Source: Prostheceraeus crozeri (Eukaryota; Platyhelminthes; Polycladida; Euryleptidae). Taken from it: 64,000 nt of DNA. Where the stretch lies: NCBI GenBank assembly GCA_907163375.1, contig CAJQUW010000952.1, positions 72,001-136,000 of the forward strand. The letters run 5' to 3'. Below the pieces are notes generated by a model. It did not search any database and was not told the origin of the DNA. It was given only the letters and a program-made list of their open reading frames with translations. Positions 51,001 to 60,000 of this stretch are shown here, one piece after another. Within the stretch, counting starts at the first letter, position 1; each line of letters opens with the position of its first letter. Made by a program: the position numbers and the translations under genes.

Positions 51001-54000
51001 CGTACATAACAAAAACAGGCACAGATTCGAAATGCAGAATGTGCAAGGGCTACAGATGAGCACAGTCGCTCACAATCCTAACTGGCTGCTCAAAGCTAGC
51101 CGGAAACGAGTACGTCAACCGGCACAATGAAGTTGCAAGGATAGTCCATCGAAGCATATGCATGGACTACGACTTGCCCGTATCTCGGGAACCCTGGCAG
51201 CACGTGCCTGTGCCAGTGATAGAAGACAGCGCAGTGAAGATCCTTGTGGACTTCGAGATACGGACTGATAGAAGAATCACAGCAAGAAGACGAGACATAG
51301 TGATAGTGGACAAAGCGAAGAAGACTGGCATCATAATCGACATATCAGTACCCGAAGAACGGAACATTAACAACAAAGAAAAAGAGAAAATCACAAAGTA
51401 TCAAGACCTGAAAATGGAAATACAGAAGCTGTGGAACATCAAAGTAACGTGCATCCCTGTTGTGATCGGATCACTTGGAGCACACACAGGAAAGTTGACG
51501 AAGTACCTGAAGGAAATCCCCGGACACCACCATGTACCTCAATTGCAGAAGGCCGCCTTGCTTGGCAGTGCCTATATACTCAGGCGAACTCTTGACCTCC
51601 CTGAGTCCTGGTAGGACTCCGAGATCTTGAGCATTGTTCCGACTTGTGAGAGTCGTGTACCAAAAAAAAATAGGCATTTATTTGCTGATAAACAGCCACG
51701 GCTGATCATAAAACATGTAAAGGGATAAAGGAGCATATAAAAGGCATTAAGTCACAGCTACGAAAAACGCGATACACAAAATGGAAGGAAGGAGTTCTTA
51801 AATCTATCAGTTTTACAATATATAATGCTGGATGACTTTCTAAGTTTTGATATCGTCTCATTCGAGCTCTGTGGTGTTCTTTCTCCGATCGTCGGTGATC
51901 CTTGAAATTGTCTTTGACACATGATGAAACGTCTGGTGCTCAGTTCTTCTAACCCATGTTTCATCAAAACGCCTTCATAATTATAATCGTGTCACTCGAT
52001 TGGAATGTGCTTTATCATGCAGATGACTCTTCTCTGAACAGATTCAAGAGGATTTGATTGTGCTTTTGTGATGTTGAAATGCCATACAAGAGCACCATAT
52101 TCCAGAATGCTGAGTATACAAGCACAATAAAATTTGACAACATCTGTATCTCCGAAACCTGATCGCATCATTTCACTAACGAAATGTACTCTCATCTGTG
52201 CTTTCTTGATTATTTTCAATATGTGATCTGACCAAGATAATTCCTCATTGATGATGAAACCAAGAATCTTCGTTTGACGAAATGGATTAATTATTTCCCC
52301 ATCTACTTCTATCTGATTCCAGTTTATCTGTTTCCTTCTTTTAAAGTTTATTCTCATTTCATTTGTCTTTTTTAGATTTAATCTCATATTGTGTTCTTTT
52401 GCCCAATTAGCAACTTCATTCTCTCTCTGAGCAAGTAATGATTGGTTAATGCTATAGAAGGATTCGTAGATAGTACAGACGTCAATATACTTCATGTTTG
52501 TTGTCAGGTCATTAATCATGAGTACAAATGCAAGTGATCCATATTTAGTTCTTTGACAAAAATTAAGTTATCTGGCACGGTGTCACGGAGAGTGTAATTT
52601 GACCTGTAGATTACGAATATGATGGTAAAAAATCCCCCATCGAGTTGACCATCATATTCGTAACCTGGAGGTCAAATTACATAGGAATGTGAAGAAAAAT
52701 CTTTCAGGAAATTTCAAAAATGAAACCGCACTCTCCATGACAACGTGCTGGACCAGTGCTCTACCAACTGAGCTGCAAACCTACAAACCATTACATTGGC
52801 AGGATCAAGTCCTCACCATCACACATCAGTTGCCATAGCAATTATGATCGGTGAATAAATAGCTCGTCACCATTGTGACTGCGGATATTAAGACTGATGG
52901 ATACACAGAATTAAATATTTTGTTTATCTGCTTTGGTTTGCTAGAAGTGTGATTAATACGAAATCGCCGGCACATCGAGGAACCTCTTAAGAGGGCAAAA
53001 AGGAATTCCTAATACCTTACAGAGATAGGAAAAAAGTCGTGCGTCGCTTGCGGATTAATGTGAGTTCAAGCAAAGTGCTTCCATTGCCAAAATTCCTTCA
53101 GATTCGAAGAATTCAGATCACTGTGCACAAGTTTTCTCCATAATGTTGGCCCTTCCGATCATTATTAAAGAAAGTAGCAGGCGTACGAAAATTAGTTCAC
53201 TTGATGTTTTCACATCCTCACCTCGGCATTTCTCTTTGTAGTGCATACACTGAATCGAAGCCAAGACAGGGATGTGTGTTTTGGTGTGTGCAGAGTGATA
53301 TCACAGCACGCACGCCTCTCTCACTGGCTCTGGTGTCCCCTGCTGACAGCTTATTGTTTGCAATTTCCAATAGCAAGCGATACACGAATTATCCATTCGA
53401 GAAGGAACAAGTTGTCTAATCATGTGATGTGCCGTTTCGATATTAAGGTTACATATAACCCTACCTTTCTAGGAAACCGAAGCGCACGCAGATTAATCTA
53501 ATTCTATGGGTGGATAAGTTGTAAAAAAGGCGAATGATGGAATACTCACGAGAAAGTAGAGTTCTTGCCGATGAAGGTTTCCATTACATCGTTGGTACCG
53601 ACGGGGAAAATCACTTCATTAATCACATGAAACATCCCTGATCCACCAACTTGATCGATATATGGAGACACCAGTTCGGCGTTGTTTATGAAATAATCGT
53701 AAGAAGCAGACGACTGAAAAGCAAGCAAATGTTGTAATTTGAGAACAAGAAATTAAGAAATCTTGAAGAAATAAAGAATTGAGCAGGCAATCACTGCTGG
53801 CAAAGAGAAATGGCTTTGATGACATTATTCTGGGAAAAAATAGCTTGATAGAAATCCTAGAATAAATAGAATAAAACTATACTGATATAATAATAAAAGC
53901 TATGACAACATTTTCTAGCAATATGAGCGGAATTTGTAGAAAATGATTCAGATAGCATTTTAATTAAAGAGAACAAATTTCAATTTATCTTCCGATGCAC

Positions 54001-57000
54001 AGATAATTTGCTTTTGCTCTTCCAAAATTTGTTTCGGCGAACCGCCCTTCTCAATCAGCTGTCTTACTTACAGTGATCTCATCTAACAAGGACCATGATT
54101 TTTTAAAATCAAATATGGAATTGCCTAGTATTAAAAATATCATGGGTGAATGGGGAAAAGCTATTTTTTTTGAAAGAGGAAGTATCAACTTTTCCTCCGG
54201 CAGCTATGTTGTACAGCTCGAGCGCAGCGAGGACAGATAGCTAAGGGAGGAAACGTTTATTTCCTCTCGAAAGAATGTAGCTTTTCGTTATAGATGTCTA
54301 CATACAGATGTCTATTGTTCATTATAAAATTCATGATAAAATTGATGGCTATACCGCGAAATCTATGAATGAGCTAATCGTCTATGGCTAATCAAGGGAT
54401 TGTATCGATATCTCGATAGTCTTTGGCTAATCACAACCAGGGATGTCTATGAATAATATGATATATATCTATATCATATTATTCATAGACATCCCTGTCA
54501 CAACTTGTTTATAGACTTCTACGATTTTTTACACAGGAGCTTGCACAGGAACAGTTAACTGCAGGAGGAAAAGTTAGCTTTGTGACCCCGTGGGATGGAA
54601 AAGTTCATTTTTCCTCCTGGTAGTCTACATACATAGAGGAGATACACCTTTTTACTCTGACACAAGATGAAAAATAGTGAAGTTAAAGATCATGAAGTCA
54701 ATATCTGCACATTTCGGTGTAAGCTGACCACAATACACTTTCATGCATCCTCTTAATGTTATAGAGCTAATGCTGGCAGACTTCAAAGAAAAAACGAAGC
54801 ATATTTCCAAAATCTAAATTAAATGCCAATGCTGTCATATAATTTCCCCTTATCTTAATTGCAGAACTGAAAATGCAGAAAATGCAGTAATTGAAATGTA
54901 ACTGAAGGAAAATAGAGTAATTTGTAATTGTAATGAGTAATTGACACAAGTCTGAATGCTGGTAAATTCCATTCTGTTTTGTTATTAATACGTTTTATGT
55001 TCTGTTCATTTTTATTACTAATAATAACGGCCTCTGCAATTTGCCTTTCCATTGCGCTTCCATTACATTACATGAGTCCATCATAATGACGAAGTAGGTC
55101 TACTCGCTTATGCTTCATGCAAATAGCTGAACACTCAAAGGGCACGAATTAAAGTATTGAACTGAAACGCAATGAAGTGATCAAGGCAGAATAATAATAA
55201 ATGTCCACAAATGCATGTCTTGTTGGTCAGAATAATTTTAGAAGGCAAAATATACTTTTTGGTTCACACTACATCGGTAAAATTCTTTGAAACATTTACT
55301 TGTTTATTTTGACGATTTCTGCGCCTGGACTGGAAAGCAGTAAAACAACTGCATGATTAAGAGATTGAAAATTCATGAAATGACAGCTAGATTTGACTTT
55401 ACAGGAAAAGTTTCAACACTAAACCCTATCGTCAGAGGCAATTTACAAGCAATGATAGCCCCTATTTGTTGCATATCTATTGTCGCTGGGCGGGTTTTAT
55501 TGATGTGAATCATATTAAAGTCATTAGATTTGTTTGTATCAAAAAATAACAGTTTAGCCCGCCAACAATATAGATGCGAAAGGGAGAGAACATAATTGTA
55601 ATTAAAGGAAATGAAATAAATTAATCTTTCGACGCACAGGTAATTTGCTTGTTTTTTTTTACTTCTCAATATATATTTCGGCGACCCGCCCTTCTCAGTC
55701 AGATAATCTAAATTTAGAATTAAATCTAATATTCAGATTTAGAATGTCTGATTGAGAAGGGCGGTGTTCGCCGAAATATATATTGAGAAGTAAAAAAAAA
55801 CAAGCAAATTATCTGCTAGTCGAAATATTAATTAATTATATTCCCTTTAATTAAAATGTTGTCTAAATCTTTCTTTATAAAATCGATTGATATTGCTAGA
55901 AATTGGAGATTACATAATCCATGGACTAATAGATGCAATGCATACCATGTGGATGCATTGGTTTGGAAATGAAGATACCATAGCTGAGAAAGATTTTTGA
56001 ATTACTTAAAGCACCTCATTGTCATGGACAAATCTATGTATCTAATGCATTGAGATTCGCAATGAAAGCCCTCCTCAGATGTTTATAGTTCATCTTAATA
56101 TAAGATTTCTACATTTTGACGGACAATGTTGTTCCTAGTTGCAGGATTGTCCGGGATATGCCATGCAATTCCTGTGGAAGGAAAAAGCCCAATATAAGTC
56201 CGTTACCGCAGATGTTTCAGCGATTCATTAATAACATTGTACCAAGCAGCACCGATGCAGGATATATTGTAATTGCTTTGACGAATCACAATGCAAATTT
56301 CTCCATGACCACAGAATGGGATCATTTGTGCCATTTACGCTTTCGTTTGTCCGCCATTTAGATCCACCTACTGCCTATTGTCTATTGGTGCTAATGCTTT
56401 GCATGGATTCAATAAATAAATTCAATAATTAATTCAATAAATAATTTAAATAATCTCTACCCATCGACTAGGAATAGACACAAGATAAACATTGCAAAAG
56501 AAGGCTTTATGAATTTGAATTTGATCAGAATTATTACTTAGTGTCCAGTATTTGTTGCATTCTATTTGGAACCAAATTGCAAAGAAGATAGCAGCAGTAA
56601 AAGATACGAAGCTAGTTGTAAAAGGTACGACGATCGATCGAATATTGTCAGCTATCCAACAGAAAGCCAAAATAATGCTGATAATTGTGTTAATAATAAA
56701 TTGTTTATCAATTTGATATCTTTGATTCTACATTAGGTCGATATAATGTAGTTGTCAAGGATATTCAACGTAATTACAATCAAAATAAAATAACTAATAA
56801 AATAATTACAGAGAGAAAGTAAAATCATGACGCTGAAATCCCTTGAAGCATAAAAGTTCACCATGAACTGCAAGTGATGACCGCAAGGACTGAAAGTCGA
56901 CCAGGGACTGAAAAGTACTGAGCAAGGATTGTACAGTAATGCTCATAGAACTGAGATGGTACATTATTAGAGCGACAGCATTTATGTTCTAAAACTCTAT

Positions 57001-60000
57001 TCACCATTGATAGACACGGCTTTTTTCATGATGAAAAACATAACATAGATGTTCATCAACTATTCGCAGATGGATTTTAAGCCAATGTAATGGTAATGCA
57101 ACAAGCCCGAAAGCCCGCTGGAAGAGCTATTCATTCGGATTATAATGCGAATAATTACCCATCTGACTATAGGAGTAATAAACATCTTGAGGAGAGCTTC
57201 AAAGACGACAATACGAGGGCACCATAGTGCCGGAGGATTTTGCAATTAAAACCCGACTGAGATGGCTATATCATCATTATTATAACCCGAAAAAGAAATT
57301 TATAACCAGCCCGCTTGAATGTCATTTTTTTCATTTAGACCCGGTAAAGCTCATTAGAAAATGACATTTAAGCTATGACAATTAATGACCAGCTAGCATC
57401 AGATATAAACATTTACTTGCATTATTGACATACGACAAAGTGTGTGTAACTTATCTCTGGCTATGTATTATCTATTATAGTCTATGTGTAAGTATTGGTG
57501 CTGAAGTGAGATCACCATAGCAGAGGAACATTTGGATGATTTATACATATACGCAACAAATAAGGGCTACAATTCGACCTTAATGACGAAATTTTCGGGG
57601 ACTAACGTGCCCTCAGACTATCGTCATTAAAGACTTCTTCAGATGGACAATATTTCTATAATTAAGATTTGTTATCTACCTCTACCAGTCTTTCATGGAA
57701 TTGCTAGCAAGCAAATGAGACATAGGGTGCTGCTTCCCGAAAGCACTTTTGGATGTTTATGAAATAATTCAGGCATCAAAGTAATTAAAGCTAAATAAAA
57801 ATGAACGATATACGTTTGCGCATCATGAAAAGAAATATACCGGTTCACACTACATCAGCAGAAATATTCTCAGCTTTTACTTGTCGATTTTTATGACGAT
57901 TTTTCCGCCATGACTGTAAACAGAAATCCAGAGAAGCTCAAGAAGAGATGTCAATTTTTGATGATCTAATTGGTCATGGATTAATAACGTGATTGCAATA
58001 TTCACGGTTATTGTCGTTTTCCTTACAGATAAAAGCATTTTGATAGGAATTGCTGTGAATTCCTTCAAAATGATTCGAGCGCCACGATTCCTTCAGATTC
58101 GAAGAATTCAGATCATTGCAAAAAAGTTTTCTGGATAATGTTGGGCCTTCCGATCATTTTAAAAAAAGTTAGCAGGCGCACGATAAAACGTCCACAAACC
58201 TCTCAGTGGAACTTGACATCGTCTGTGTCTGTTTGCTGTGAGATCCGGTTGATAACTGTCACTGAAACTTCGCACAATTTGGCGTCTTTTGATGTCGAAC
58301 TGGCTGTTCATTGTTCGATTGCTATTGTATTATGTCAGCAGATTGTGCCATTTCATTTACGTTACATGTTCCAATTTGATGCTCCAAAGTTTCCTTTCTA
58401 GTCAAACAGTAGAAGAGACGACCTGTCTAATTCTGTGGCAGCATGTTTCAGCAATTTACTGCTTCTAAAGATCTAGCAATCGGTGCATAGACGAGCAGCT
58501 GAATGATGACCAGTTGTTCCTGGTTTGTTTTTATAACAATACAGCGATCTGTTGCAAAAGCAAACCAAGAGGGTCATGCACAGAATTAGACCGGTCGTCT
58601 CTTGTTCTGTCTGACTAGAAAGGAAACTTTGGAGCATCAAATTGAAAATGAAGTGGCACAATCTGCTGACATAATACAATAGCAATCGAACAGTAAGCAG
58701 CCAGTTCAACAATAAACACGCCAAATTGTGCGAAGTTTCGGTGACTGTTATCAACCGGATCACACAGCAAAGAGAAGCTGTCGATGTCGAGTTCTACGCA
58801 GAAGTTTGTGAACGTTTTTTCGTGCGCCTGCTAACTTCTTTAATAATGATCGGAGGGACCAACATTATCGAGAAAACTTCTGCACAATGATCTGAATCTT
58901 CGCGTCTGAAGGAATCGTGGCGATCGAAGCATTTTGATGGAATTCACAGCAATCCGCAAGCGAAGCACGACTTGTTTCCTATCGCTGCAAGGTAGTAGAA
59001 ATTTCTTTTTGCCCACTTCGTAATTTCCTGCATGTGCCATCGTTTTGAATCAGTATGCACTTCTAGCAGAGTGACACGATTAAACAATCACTTGTCACTG
59101 ATACAATCATGAATCTGGTGCTCGGTAGTCTTGTTGGTTGTCGTGACTGGGTTCAATTCCAAGCTGGGAGCCACTTTCTTGGCTGCGCCATGAACAAGAC
59201 AGCTTTCAGCCTCCTAAGAGACCCACCGGTGTAGATGGGGCTAAAGCTAAACCGCGTATAAGTTTTAGCGTATTTCAAACTGAGCAATGAATATTGTTGG
59301 AATAAGCCCACTTAGAGGTCATATATTACCTATTTTTTTACTCTTTTGAAAACACTTTATGTAACAACTTACAACGGAACGCACATGCATCAGTTGTCAA
59401 TGTAGGAACAACACTGCATAAATATGAGTCTGCAGACATGTCGCAATCATCAATGATACAACAGAAATCGAACAGGGAATTAGGAATTCAAACGTTAGTG
59501 AATACTACTTATAAATTTCTTAAGTAGTAAAAATTGGAAATATAAATCTATTGATGAGGTTTGCCGTCGACCAACACGTTGATAGCCAGTTTCCATTCTC
59601 GCATTAATTTGGCACACAGAAGACGATTTCGAGACTGTATTCAACTTACTGTGTTGTAACTGCGAATCATATACATGTCGACTGGTTGAGTAGTTTTAGC
59701 GATTACTTTGACGAATTTTCCAATTCCGATATTGGTTGTTCCGAATTTTAGAATAGTTGAGTCAGTGAACATCGTCGTCTTCACCAGAACAACTTGATCA
59801 TTCTTGTTTTTCGCTGCAAATAACAAGAATCATAGACTCTCTGATTGATGGCGTCACAGATGAAATCAATTAATCGCAAAAACTATTATTCTCTTCAGAC
59901 TGTAAAAATGATAAACTTGATTTGAACTTTTGGCTTAAGGCACAGAGTAAGTATATAGTGGGTAGAGTTACTTTCCATTGGGGAATTCCGTCAAAACTGA

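Larger units (their letters stand above)
46564..51669 (+). mobile_element. RLE-type non-LTR retrotransposon (R4/NeSL-like group), broken
   Basis: It ends in poly-A (51661-51669) and is flanked by copies of about 130 bp of LINE-A, best read as a long target duplication. Plus-strand landmarks: AFWVKNAEGMH near 47490, GRTVLIRKDE near 47590, NSCLPTMWTLF near 47650, AWIDL near 47850, SSAFWKTWL near 47980, GIFQGDS at 49991-50011, LSPLLFCLAMNPLS at about 50015, YMDD at 50123-50134, LYLPRDRGEEGL near 50625, zinc-knuckle CRMCKG near 51030, and the endonuclease domain 51162-51614. The 5' half is noisy. A 1.94-kb insertion (48049-49988) lies between AWIDL and GIFQGDS. Clade assignment is by motif resemblance only. 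Confidence 0.82.

Noticed and set aside
46433-51800. LTR retrotransposon with 130-bp LTRs
   Set aside because: The element between them has RLE endonuclease and non-LTR reverse transcriptase motifs and a poly-A end. The flanking copies are LINE-A sequence and lack TG...CA ends and a primer-binding site.
58138-58763. Frames sharing the peptide RLITVTETSHNLA
   Set aside because: Again mirror frames of a fold-back element.
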